Shown piece after piece: positions 18,944-29,586 of a stretch of DNA of 64,000 nt; the stretch's first letter is position 1; every line of letters begins with the position of its first letter. Under the pieces are notes generated by a model. It was not told the origin of the DNA, did not search any database, and saw nothing but the letters and a program-made list of their open reading frames with translations. Both the position numbers and the translations under genes were made by a program. Origin of the DNA: Pseudomonas sp. RC10 (GTDB lineage: Bacteria; Pseudomonadota; Gammaproteobacteria; Pseudomonadales; Pseudomonadaceae); assembly GCF_038397775.1 (NCBI RefSeq), contig NZ_CP151650.1, positions 6,157,001 to 6,221,000 on the forward strand, in the 5' to 3' direction.

Positions 18944-19432
18944 ATGGCTATCGATATGTTTTTGAAGTTGGGCGATATCAAGGGTGAGTCCAAGGACAGC
19001 GCTCACCAGGAAGAGATCGACATTCATACCTTCCAATGGGGTATGACGCAGTCTGGGTCGATGCACCAAGGGGGTGGCGGAGGCGCGGGCAAGGTCAACA
19101 TCCACAACCTGAGTTTCACCAAGTCGCTGGACAAGTCATCTCCGAACCTGATGATGGCGTGCTCCAGCGGCAAGCATTACCCCGAAGCCACGCTCACCAT
19201 CCGCAAGGCGGGCGGCAGCAGCCCGGTGGAATACATGATCATTACGCTGAAAGAAGTGATGGTCGCGTCATACAACGCCAATGCCGGAAATAGCGATGAA
19301 ATCATCAAGGAAGATTTCACACTCAACTTCGGCAAGGTCGAAGTCAGCTACCAACCGCAAAAGGCCGACGGCAGCAAGGATGGCGGGGTGATCAAGTACG
19401 GCTGGAACATCCGCGAAAACGTGAAGATCTGA
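18944..19432 (+). CDS. hcp: Type VI secretion tube protein Hcp (orphan)
   Basis: 162 residues, the length of P. aeruginosa Hcp1, and very similar to it by eye: MAIDMFLKLGDIKGESKD, SGSMHQGGGGGAGKVN, NLMMACSSGKHYPEA, LTLNFGKVEVSYQPQKADG and YGWNIRENVKI. It forms hexameric rings of the T6SS inner tube and is secreted. The start is ATG after CAGGGAGAGTTC. No tss or vgrG gene is in the window, so this is an orphan copy serving a system elsewhere. The 363-bp gap 18581-18943 contains its promoter region; I recognised no clear sigma-70 or sigma-54 motif there. Confidence 0.95.
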   Translation: MAIDMFLKLGDIKGESKDSAHQEEIDIHTFQWGMTQSGSMHQGGGGGAGKVNIHNLSFTKSLDKSSPNLMMACSSGKHYPEATLTIRKAGGSSPVEYMIITLKEVMVASYNANAGNSDEIIKEDFTLNFGKVEVSYQPQKADGSKDGGVIKYGWNIRENVKI

Positions 19433-19439
19433 AATGCAA

Positions 19440-19469
19440 AACGCCAGCTCGAAAGCTGGCGTTTTTTTT
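19440..19469 (+). terminator. Rho-independent terminator of hcp
   Basis: Perfect stem ACGCCAGCT / AGCTGGCGT with a four-base CGAA loop, followed by eight T. It sits 8 bp after the hcp stop and could also serve the convergent ygiQ-like gene. Confidence 0.93.
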
Positions 19470-19482
19470 ACAACGGCGTCAC

Positions 19483-21786
<2,304 letters not shown>

Positions 21787-21996
21787 GTCGATGACCAGTG
21801 TTCGTAATCGGGGAGGCGAGTTTCTTGTGGAAATTCGCGGGCGCGGAGAATAGCACAAATTTTGATCAAATCCGACTGTAATAGTCGGCCTTGCCAGCGT
21901 TTTTCGATCAATTGCACTGTCATTTCTGACAGTATCCCGCCCCTGTAAGCGAGGCTAGAGTAGACGCAGCGCTGGCCATTGCAGGATGCAGGCATC

Positions 21997-24894
21997 ATGT
22001 CCGACTCCATGCACCGGAACACCCCTTCTGTAACGGTTTACGACAGCCGGGGCCTGACAGTGCGGCAAGTGACCTACTATCGGGCTGAGGTCGAGGAAGA
22101 GGCGAAACCCCGAATCAACGCCCAGACTTACGACTGCCAAGGTCGCGCCGTGGCGGCTTGGGACCCACGCCTCTTTGAGCGACAGTCGCAGGAGCCCGAC
22201 CTGCACCCCAACGTCGCAACCCTGTACAGCCTTTCAAACACTGTATTGTCCAGCCGCAGCGTGGATGCCGGTGAAACAATCTCTCTTTCAGCAGAATCTG
22301 GCGTCGCTCTGGAGCAATGGGATGCCCGCTCGACGCATTGGCACACAGAATATGACGAGCATTTGCGACCGACTGTGGTTCATGAGCGCATGGCCGGACA
22401 GCCGCAACGGGCCTGCGAACGGTTCACGTATGGAGGCACCGATGCGGATTCAGCCTCTCATAACCAGTGCGGGGAGTTGATCCGGGTCGACGACAGCGCG
22501 GGCACCATGGTGACCACCGAGTACGGCCTGTTGGGCGGGACGCTAATAGAAGAACGCCGAATGCTCAGTCTGATCGAGCCTCCTGATTGGCCGCCTTCAG
22601 CCGAGGAACGTGACGCCCTGCTGGAGCCCGGCCCTGGCGCCATTACCCGCAGACATTTTGACGCCACCGGCACCGCCATCAGCACGACGGATGCGCGGGA
22701 CCACCAGCAAAACATCGGCTTAAACATTGCTGGCCAGTTGGCACAGGTCATCCTCACGTTGAAGGGCAGCGCACAGCAGTTATTACTGCGAGATATGCAG
22801 TACAACGCCCAGGGGCAGGTCGAGTCGCAAACCGCAGGCAACGGCGTGGTCAGTCAATACCGCTATCACCCAGCGGACGGCCGCCTGCAGACGCTGAAAA
22901 CCCTTCGGCCTGCCAACGACCCGCTGCAATCATTGACCTACACCTACGATCCGGTGGGTAACGTCGTGAGCATCGCTGACGATGCCCAAGCGACTCGTCA
23001 CTTCGCCAATCAACGCATCGAGCCGGTCAACATCTACCGCTACGACAGCACGTATCAGTTGATAGAGGCGCAAGGCAGGGAAACAGCACCTGCGTCAACC
23101 GGTCCGCAGCTGCCTGACCTACTGACATTGCCGATAGACACCAGTCAATGGCTCAACTTCACCGAACGTTACCGCTACGACTTGGCGGGCAATATGGTTC
23201 AGCTGAGGCATGAAGGCCGTCAGCCCTACACCCGCGATTTTGAGGTGGATGCGACCAGCAACCGCGCCCTGATCAAGACGGAGGGCAGCGCACCGCCGGA
23301 CTTTGCCAACGGTTTCGATGCCGGGGGCAATCTGCAGCGCCTGTCCCCCGGCCAGGCCATGTCCTGGGATGCCCGCAATCGCTTAACGAAGATCATCCCC
23401 GTCAGTCGCAAGGACGCCGAGGACGACGCTGAGCATTACCTGTACGACAGCAGCGGGCAGCGGGTTCGCAAAGTTGGCACAAGCCCCGTACGAGCCGCTG
23501 CACATACGCGGGAGGTCCGCTACCTTCCGGGCCTGGAATTGCGCAGCGACACTGCCAACGATGAGCAGCTGGAAGTCATCGTGATCCAGGCCGGCCGATG
23601 CACAGTGCGCTGTCTGCGTTGGTTGAGCGGACGTCCCGCCGACATCGAAAACGATCAATTGCGCTATTCGGTCGACGATCATCTGGGCTCCAGCACGCTA
23701 GAGCTGGACGGCAGGGCGCGACTGATCAGCCACGAAGGCTATTACCCTTTTGGCGGAACGGCTTGGTGGGCGGCGCGCTCGGTGGTCGAAGCGAAGTACA
23801 AAGTGGCGCGGTATTCGGGGAAAGAGCGGGATGCCAGCGGGTTGTATTACTACGGGCTGAGGAATTACGCGCCGTGGTTGATGCGCTGGATTAGTGCGGA
23901 CCCTGAAGGTCAAGTGGATGGGCTTAATCTGTATCGGATGGTGCGTAACAGCCCGATTAACCGTACCGACGTTCAAGGGGGGCTAAGCGTGGACTTTAGC
24001 CTTATCCTTGGAGTTTCTGCGGTTGTGCTGGCGATAGTCATCTACGCGCTTGGTCAGCTTTCTGAAGCCAGGTATGAACGTCGCCAGATCATCTCTCGAC
24101 GGCTCGTAGGGATTTATACCCAAGATCTCAATCTCACCCCTACGGAGGCGGAGGCGCTCGCTGCGTACTACGATTCAGCGGCACCTGTCCCTGCAAGTCA
24201 CATACACGTCGGCCCTGATCGGAAAGGGAGCCTACAGATCTATCAGGCCCGAACCAAAAACGAGGCTCTCGCACTTAGTAAGGCAAAGAAACCTCATGAG
24301 GTCGCTAAAGCGGTACGTGATCACGGCATCCCCTCGGCAGCGGAGTTAAGGCCCGCTCCTGAGAAGGCACCGCGCCAATACCCGAGCAACGATCAATCAC
24401 CATCAGTCAGCGCCCCGACCTCGGCGCGTCCGTCATTTGACGTAGCGGCGCAGGGAACAAGCACAGGCCTGACAGCCGATGAGCTTCGTCATATTCGAGA
24501 AAGAGTCACCCCTGGCAAACGAGGCTCTACCGCGTCGAACGCAAGCCTTGATTCCGACCACGAAATCGCCGCTCCAGCGCCCACCAGCAGCGCGGCCAGA
24601 CAAATTTTCACCATGGACCCGAGCGGCTTTTTCGAGGATGCAAATATTGTCGACTGGCTTGGCCGCCGCCCTGGTATGGAAGTAAATCTGAGAGCGGCAT
24701 TAGATAGGTTCGACCCTAATCGCAAAGGACATACCGGATTACGTGGAATGAAAACGACGGATATCCACAGTGGCACCGCTGGTGGCAGGGGGGATTTGCG
24801 TCTGGGCTTTACCGTCCGGGGTAACGTTTTTTACCCGCAAGCCATCCTGTCACATAAAGGCAAGGGTACGATCCTCGCCCAGCGCGGGGCATAG
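21997..24894 (+). CDS. TccC-like RHS toxin (Tc complex C subunit), orphan, with variable C-terminal toxin region
   Basis: 965 residues from ATG 21997 (a TTG at 21979 is also in frame). The N-terminal part follows Photorhabdus TccC from the start (PSVTVYDSRGLTVRQVTYYR). YD/RHS repeats run to about residue 600, and the RHS core carries the autoproteolysis region (SGKERDASGLYYYGLRNYAP with R611-D612, SADPEG with D635, DGLNLYRMVRN). From about residue 660 the sequence is a hypervariable C-terminus: a hydrophobic helix (LILGVSAVVLAIVIYALG), a low-complexity linker and an unrecognised final domain. No immunity gene follows, as expected of Tc toxins aimed at eukaryotes. TcA and TcB partners are absent here. 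Confidence 0.87.
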   Translation: MSDSMHRNTPSVTVYDSRGLTVRQVTYYRAEVEEEAKPRINAQTYDCQGRAVAAWDPRLFERQSQEPDLHPNVATLYSLSNTVLSSRSVDAGETISLSAESGVALEQWDARSTHWHTEYDEHLRPTVVHERMAGQPQRACERFTYGGTDADSASHNQCGELIRVDDSAGTMVTTEYGLLGGTLIEERRMLSLIEPPDWPPSAEERDALLEPGPGAITRRHFDATGTAISTTDARDHQQNIGLNIAGQLAQVILTLKGSAQQLLLRDMQYNAQGQVESQTAGNGVVSQYRYHPADGRLQTLKTLRPANDPLQSLTYTYDPVGNVVSIADDAQATRHFANQRIEPVNIYRYDSTYQLIEAQGRETAPASTGPQLPDLLTLPIDTSQWLNFTERYRYDLAGNMVQLRHEGRQPYTRDFEVDATSNRALIKTEGSAPPDFANGFDAGGNLQRLSPGQAMSWDARNRLTKIIPVSRKDAEDDAEHYLYDSSGQRVRKVGTSPVRAAAHTREVRYLPGLELRSDTANDEQLEVIVIQAGRCTVRCLRWLSGRPADIENDQLRYSVDDHLGSSTLELDGRARLISHEGYYPFGGTAWWAARSVVEAKYKVARYSGKERDASGLYYYGLRNYAPWLMRWISADPEGQVDGLNLYRMVRNSPINRTDVQGGLSVDFSLILGVSAVVLAIVIYALGQLSEARYERRQIISRRLVGIYTQDLNLTPTEAEALAAYYDSAAPVPASHIHVGPDRKGSLQIYQARTKNEALALSKAKKPHEVAKAVRDHGIPSAAELRPAPEKAPRQYPSNDQSPSVSAPTSARPSFDVAAQGTSTGLTADELRHIRERVTPGKRGSTASNASLDSDHEIAAPAPTSSAARQIFTMDPSGFFEDANIVDWLGRRPGMEVNLRAALDRFDPNRKGHTGLRGMKTTDIHSGTAGGRGDLRLGFTVRGNVFYPQAILSHKGKGTILAQRGA

Positions 24895-24927
24895 TCGAAT
24901 AACCATAAAGACGCTGTGCAGGACGCA

Positions 24928-26325
24928 CTACTCATCATCATCAAAGTTGTAACTGCCCGGCGCCAAGTTTTCGAAACGGGTGTACTTGCCGATAAACGCC
25001 AGACGCACGAAGCCAATCGGGCCGTTCCGCTGTTTACCAATGATGATTTCAGCGATGCCTTTATGCTCGGTTTCCGGGTGATACACCTCGTCCCGGTATA
25101 CGAACATGATAACGTCGGCGTCCTGCTCGATCGCTCCGGATTCACGTAAGTCGGAGTTCACAGGGCGCTTGTTGGGGCGCTGTTCCAGCGAGCGGTTAAG
25201 CTGGGACAGTGCAACGACCGGGCAGTTGAACTCCTTGGCCAGCGCTTTCAGGGACCGGGAGATCTCGGAAATTTCGTTGGTCCGGTTATCGCCGCTGGAA
25301 CCCGGAATCTGCATCAACTGCAGGTAGTCGATCATGATCAAGCCGACATCACCATGCTCTCTCACGAGACGTCGAGTACGCGCACGCATCTCCGAAGGGC
25401 TGATACCGGCAGTATCGTCGATGAACAGTTTGCGATCATTGAGCAAATTCACGGCAGAGGTCAGACGCGGCCAGTCGTCATCATCCAGTTGACCGGAACG
25501 CACCTTGGTCTGATCGATACGCCCGAGGGACGACAGCATACGCATGATCAGCGATTCGCCTGGCATCTCCAGCGAGAACACCAGCACCGCTTTTTCGCTG
25601 CGCAGCACCGCGTTTTCCACAAGGTTCATCGCGAAGGTGGTTTTACCCATCGACGGACGGCCCGCGACGATGATCAAGTCGGAAGGCTGCAAACCGCTGG
25701 TTTTTTCGTCCAGGTCGGTATAGCCCGTGGACAGGCCGGTGATGCCCTCACCCAGGTTGAACAGGGTGTCGATGCGGTCGATGGCTTTGGTCAGCAGGTC
25801 ATTGACGCCCACCGGCCCGCCCGTCTTCGGGCGCGCTTCGGCAATCTGGAAAATCTGGCGCTCGGCTTCGTCGAGAATCTCCTCAGCAGTCCGCCCTTCC
25901 GGGTTGAACGCGCTGTCGGCGATATCGTTACTGATGCCAATCAACTGCCGCAAGGTCGCCCGCTGCCGCACGATCTGGGCGTAGGCCTTGATGTTGGCAA
26001 CAGATGGGATGTTTTTTGCCAATTCCGACAGATAGCCCAGACCGCCGACCTGTGAGGTCTGGCCTTCCTTGTCCAGCTGCTCGGACAGGGTTACGACGTC
26101 GATGGGCAGGTTCTGATCGGCAAGCTTGGCGATGGCGCGGAAAATCAGACGGTGGTCATGGCGGTAGAAGTCGCCGTCCGAGACTTGATCCAGCACGCGC
26201 TCCCACGCCTGGTTATCCAGCATCAGACCACCGAGTACAGCCTGTTCGGCCTCGATGGAATGGGGCGGCACCTTCAGGGCTGCGGTTTGCAGGTCGTATT
26301 GCTCGGGAGCAGAAATATCGTTCAT
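24928..26325 (-). CDS. dnaB: Replicative DNA helicase DnaB
   Basis: Hexameric replication-fork helicase, 465 residues. The start is placed at ATG 26325 (MNDISAPEQYDLQ), matching the Pseudomonas N-terminus as remembered; a GTG two codons upstream is the alternative. The N-terminal helical domain begins VPPHSIEAEQAVLGGLML. The RecA-like domain shows Walker A GRPSMGKTTFAMNL, Walker B VGLIMIDYLQLM and the arginine-finger region. The C-terminus ends with the acidic NFDDDE. It is downstream of rplI, 160 bp away, with a terminator-like hairpin between. Confidence 0.97.
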   Translation of the reverse strand: MNDISAPEQYDLQTAALKVPPHSIEAEQAVLGGLMLDNQAWERVLDQVSDGDFYRHDHRLIFRAIAKLADQNLPIDVVTLSEQLDKEGQTSQVGGLGYLSELAKNIPSVANIKAYAQIVRQRATLRQLIGISNDIADSAFNPEGRTAEEILDEAERQIFQIAEARPKTGGPVGVNDLLTKAIDRIDTLFNLGEGITGLSTGYTDLDEKTSGLQPSDLIIVAGRPSMGKTTFAMNLVENAVLRSEKAVLVFSLEMPGESLIMRMLSSLGRIDQTKVRSGQLDDDDWPRLTSAVNLLNDRKLFIDDTAGISPSEMRARTRRLVREHGDVGLIMIDYLQLMQIPGSSGDNRTNEISEISRSLKALAKEFNCPVVALSQLNRSLEQRPNKRPVNSDLRESGAIEQDADVIMFVYRDEVYHPETEHKGIAEIIIGKQRNGPIGFVRLAFIGKYTRFENLAPGSYNFDDDE

Positions 26326-26392
26326 GGCCACACGAAATCAGGGGTTTGAATCAGAAGTTGATCAACAATACCTAGAAATGACAAAGGGCACG

Positions 26393-26417
26393 ACCCAAGA
26401 AATGGATCGCGCCCTTT
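26393..26417 (-). terminator. Terminator-like hairpin after rplI
   Basis: AAAGGGC.CGA pairs with TCG.GCCCTTT around a 13-base loop with one mismatch. On the minus strand it is followed by TTTGTCATTTC. It lies between rplI and dnaB and may reduce read-through into dnaB rather than block it. Confidence 0.5.
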
Positions 26418-26485
26418 ATTGACCGGCTAGCGCACGAGTCGCCAACTGGTCGGACACCAGCACCGAAGCACCGGCATCAAGCAGC

Positions 26486-26932
26486 TTAGGCAGCTACGAC
26501 GACCACGCGAACGGTGGCTTCAACGTCGCTGTGCAGGTGCACGGCTACGTCGTATTCGCCAACGTTACGGATGGTGCCGTTCGGCAGACGAACTTCAGCT
26601 TTAGCGACTTCAACGCCAGAGGCGGTCAGTGCATCAGCGATGTCGTGAGTACCGATCGAACCGAACAGCTTGCCTTCGTCACCAGCGGTGGCAGTGATAG
26701 TCACTTCCAGCTCAGCCAGTTGAGCAGCGCGACTTTCAGCAGAAGCTTTCTTGTCAGCAGCGGCTTTTTCCAGCTCAGCACGACGCTCTTCAAACGCGGC
26801 CAGGTTGGCAGCGGTTGCAGCGGTGGCTTTGCCGAAAGGCAGCAGGTAGTTACGGCCGTAACCAGCCTTAACGTTTACTTTATCGCCCAGGTTGCCCAGG
26901 TTGGCGATTTTTTCCAGCAGGATGAGTTCCAT
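26486..26932 (-). CDS. rplI: 50S ribosomal protein L9
   Basis: 148 residues, standard length. It begins [20 protein letters not shown] and continues [20 protein letters not shown], the conserved rRNA-binding N-domain. The long connecting helix is alanine- and lysine-rich, and the C-domain contains [16 protein letters not shown]. It sits 20 bp after the membrane-protein gene in the rpsF-rpsR-(membrane protein)-rplI operon. Confidence 0.98.
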   Translation of the reverse strand: MELILLEKIANLGNLGDKVNVKAGYGRNYLLPFGKATAATAANLAAFEERRAELEKAAADKKASAESRAAQLAELEVTITATAGDEGKLFGSIGTHDIADALTASGVEVAKAEVRLPNGTIRNVGEYDVAVHLHSDVEATVRVVVVAA

Positions 26933-26952
26933 TTGGTAATAACCTCTTAACT

Positions 26953-27849
26953 TTAACCTTCACCGTTCGCAGAACCGTTATCGGCATCTTTCGACGCCAG
27001 ACGGCCGCGAAAATCAATCAGGCTGTCGACAATGGCAAACACCACCAGCAACGGATAAATCAGCTGCATGAACAGCACCAGCGTGACGTACAAACCCACC
27101 AGCCAAAACCGGGTCAGGCGCTTCGTAGCCACCAGACCGTGAATCAGGGCCAGCCCCGCGAACATGAGCGGTACGCTGCACAACGGTGTCAGCATCGCCA
27201 GTTGAGGACCGAAATTCGGCCCCACCAACATGCACACCAGCAGCACCAGCATCGGTGCCCGCGGGAGTCTCAAACTGCGAAATTCGCGTCCGAAACCGCC
27301 CGGGTTATACAACAACGCCTGCCAGTACCGCCCAAGGATCAGGCATACCACGCTGACGATCTGCAACACCGCCGCAATCAGGCCGTTCAGGACCGGTGTA
27401 ATCAGTGCCCCCAGACGCGCTCGCTCTTCTACCGACATCTGTTGGTAGACATCACCGAAGACGTGGGGCAAGAGTTTCTGCAACTCCCCCGCCATGGCTT
27501 CGATGGGCTCGCGGAAAACCGCCCCCAGGATCACGCCATACAACAATCCCAGTCCGATGCTGACCAGCAGCACACGGACCCACGACTCGCTGGCGCGCAA
27601 CACGGCCGCCAACCCCCATGAACCCAGCAACACCATCAGGGTGCGGGGATCACCGAAATACCACCAGACCAAAGCCGGCAGCAGAGCCCAGGCGAGAACG
27701 CTCGAAGCGCCACTCAACCCGCGCCGCAGAAGCACAAGGCAACCCGCGGCGGCACTCAACCAGAACAACAGCGGCAACGCCGCACATCCAACCACTACCA
27801 GAGTGGCCTGCACGCGGCCGCGCATGATGAAGTCAGCCATGGCGCGCAT
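26953..27849 (-). CDS. DUF2232-like polytopic membrane protein
   Basis: 298 residues with about eight hydrophobic helices. It occupies the rpsR-rplI interval where a YybS/DUF2232 protein is common in Pseudomonas. The start is ATG 27849, 8 bases after AAGGGA; a second ATG follows three codons later. Helices are evident at [39 protein letters not shown] and [20 protein letters not shown], with a short charged C-tail. Function is unknown; its conserved position within a ribosomal operon suggests a constitutive envelope role. Confidence 0.8.
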   Translation of the reverse strand: MRAMADFIMRGRVQATLVVVGCAALPLLFWLSAAAGCLVLLRRGLSGASSVLAWALLPALVWWYFGDPRTLMVLLGSWGLAAVLRASESWVRVLLVSIGLGLLYGVILGAVFREPIEAMAGELQKLLPHVFGDVYQQMSVEERARLGALITPVLNGLIAAVLQIVSVVCLILGRYWQALLYNPGGFGREFRSLRLPRAPMLVLLVCMLVGPNFGPQLAMLTPLCSVPLMFAGLALIHGLVATKRLTRFWLVGLYVTLVLFMQLIYPLLVVFAIVDSLIDFRGRLASKDADNGSANGEG

Positions 27850-27891
27850 GCGATTTATCCCTTACTGCGTTTTTGTCGACTGAACCTGGTC

Positions 27892-28122
27892 TCAGCGGCC
27901 GTGGCTGTCGGTGTAGGCCAGCAGGGCCAGGAAGCGGGCGCGCTTGATAGCGGTAGCCAGCTGACGCTGATAACGAGCTTTGGTACCGGTAATGCGGCTA
28001 GGAACGATCTTGCCGGTTTCGGATACGTAGGCTTTCAGGGTGTTGAGATCTTTGTAATCGATCTCCTTCACATTTTCAGCTGTGAAGCGGCAGAATTTAC
28101 GACGACGGAAGAAACGTGCCAT
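27892..28122 (-). CDS. rpsR: 30S ribosomal protein S18
   Basis: 76 residues, complete: [20 protein letters not shown] through [20 protein letters not shown] and YTDSHGR. It binds next to S6 on the 30S platform. The start is ATG after GAGGAGCC. It lies 28 bp downstream of rpsF in the usual order. Confidence 0.99.
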   Translation of the reverse strand: MARFFRRRKFCRFTAENVKEIDYKDLNTLKAYVSETGKIVPSRITGTKARYQRQLATAIKRARFLALLAYTDSHGR

Positions 28123-28150
28123 GTAATAGGCTCCTCAAAAGGTCCGTGGA

Positions 28151-28573
28151 TTACTCGTCAGCGTTATCGCTGTTGTCGCTGTCATCACTGTCAACGCCTT
28201 CGGCGTCGGAGTGCTCAGGACGGTCGCGACGCTCACGGCGCTCACTGCGGTTCTCTTCAGCCTTGAGCATTTCGGACTGGCCAGTAACGGCTTCGTCGCG
28301 ACGGATGACAAGGTTACGGATCACGGCATCGTTGTAACGGAAGTTGTCTTCCAGCTCGGCCAGGGCCTTGCCAGTGCACTCAACGTTCAGCATCACGTAG
28401 TGAGCCTTGTGAACATTGTTGATTGCGTAGGCCAGTTGACGACGGCCCCAATCTTCCAGACGGTGGATCTTGCCGCCGTCTTCTTCGATCAGCTTGGTAT
28501 AACGCTCAACCATGCCGCCGACTTGCTCGCTCTGGTCCGGGTGAACCAGAAAGATGATTTCGTAATGACGCAT
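28151..28573 (-). CDS. rpsF: 30S ribosomal protein S6
   Basis: 140 residues. The S6 core is [40 protein letters not shown] and [19 protein letters not shown]. It ends in an acidic tail ([11 protein letters not shown]) of the kind that RimK extends with glutamate in Pseudomonas and E. coli. First gene of the rpsF-rpsR-membrane protein-rplI operon; its promoter lies in 28574-28740. Confidence 0.98.
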   Translation of the reverse strand: MRHYEIIFLVHPDQSEQVGGMVERYTKLIEEDGGKIHRLEDWGRRQLAYAINNVHKAHYVMLNVECTGKALAELEDNFRYNDAVIRNLVIRRDEAVTGQSEMLKAEENRSERRERRDRPEHSDAEGVDSDDSDNSDNADE

Positions 28574-28748
28574 GAATGCTCCTTACGGGTTGTAGCCTGC
28601 CGCCAAAGCGGTCAGACAAGGAGTGAATAACACTGGTTTATCTTGCACAGGGACAGGCACGTGAGCGCCTGCCATGACAGCAAGGGGCGCAATTGTAGAG
28701 AAGGGCTGGGGAGGGCGCAAGGCAATTGGTGATTATTTGAGCAGTAAC

Positions 28749-28815
28749 AGCTGCAAGCCGCAAGCTACAAGCTACAAGCTGACCGTGGGCAGGCTTAAGC
28801 TTGATGCTTGCAGCT
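28749..28815. repeat. Intergenic inverted repeat of the AGCTGCAAGC / GCTTGCAGCT family
   Basis: AGCTGCAAGC at 28749-28758 and its exact inverse GCTTGCAGCT at 28806-28815 enclose tandem ACAAGCT units (CTACAAGCTACAAGCT, about 28764-28780) and TTAAGCTTGATGCTTG. This is a second repetitive element type, unlike the REPINs. It lies between rlmB and rpsF, whose 251-bp gap contains nothing else recognisable. Confidence 0.7.
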
Positions 28816-28824
28816 TGAAGGTTG

Positions 28825-29586
28825 TTATTTCCGCGAAGCGGCAGCCTTGGCGCTGCGTTGGCGCATTGCCTCGAACAGGCAAACACCTGTTGCCACAGAG
28901 ACGTTCAAGCTGCTGACGCTGCCTGCCATCGGCAGGCGAACCAGATAGTCGCAGTGTTCGCGGGTCAGGCGCCGCATGCCCTTGCCTTCCGCGCCCATGA
29001 TCAGGATGGTCGGTCCAGTCAGGTCCTGCTGATACAGCTCTTGCTCGGCCTCACCCGCCGTACCGACAACCCACAACCCGCGCTGCTGGAGTTTTTCCAG
29101 CGTACGGGCAAGGTTGGTGACCGCAACCAGCGGAATCACTTCCGCAGCGCCACAGGCCACCTTTCGTACAGTCGGTGTCAACGTCGCCGATTTGTCTTTC
29201 GGCACGATTACCGCCAGCGCACCCGCCGCATCAGCAGTACGCAGGCAAGCGCCGAGGTTGTGCGGGTCGGTCACGCCGTCGAGAACCAGGATCAGCGGCG
29301 GGCCTTCGGTGCGATCCAGCAGTTCGTCGAGCATCGCTTCGCCCCAGACCTGGCTCGGACTGACATCCGCGACAACGCCCTGATGGACACCTTCGACCCA
29401 TGCGTCCATTTCGCGACGTTCGGCCTGCCCCACCGCCACACGATTTTGCGCGGCGAGGTCGATCAACACCTGAACACGGGGATCGCTGCGACCCTCCGCC
29501 AGCCAGATCTGCTTGACCCGCTTGGGATGGTGACGCAACAACGCTTCTACCGCGTGAACGCCGTAGATTTTTTCCAGCTGACTCAT
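28825..29586 (-). CDS. rlmB: 23S rRNA (guanosine-2'-O-)-methyltransferase RlmB
   Basis: SPOUT methyltransferase, 253 residues, that methylates G2251 in the peptidyl-transferase P loop. The N-terminal rRNA-binding domain (EKIYGVHAVEALLRHHPKRV) precedes the knotted domain, with motif 1 ILVLDGVTDPHNLGACLRTA, motif 2 ILIMGAEGKGMRRLT and motif 3 LPMAGSVSSLNVSVATGVCL. Its ATG overlaps the rnr stop in ATGA, so the two are translationally coupled. Confidence 0.97.
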   Translation of the reverse strand: MSQLEKIYGVHAVEALLRHHPKRVKQIWLAEGRSDPRVQVLIDLAAQNRVAVGQAERREMDAWVEGVHQGVVADVSPSQVWGEAMLDELLDRTEGPPLILVLDGVTDPHNLGACLRTADAAGALAVIVPKDKSATLTPTVRKVACGAAEVIPLVAVTNLARTLEKLQQRGLWVVGTAGEAEQELYQQDLTGPTILIMGAEGKGMRRLTREHCDYLVRLPMAGSVSSLNVSVATGVCLFEAMRQRSAKAAASRK

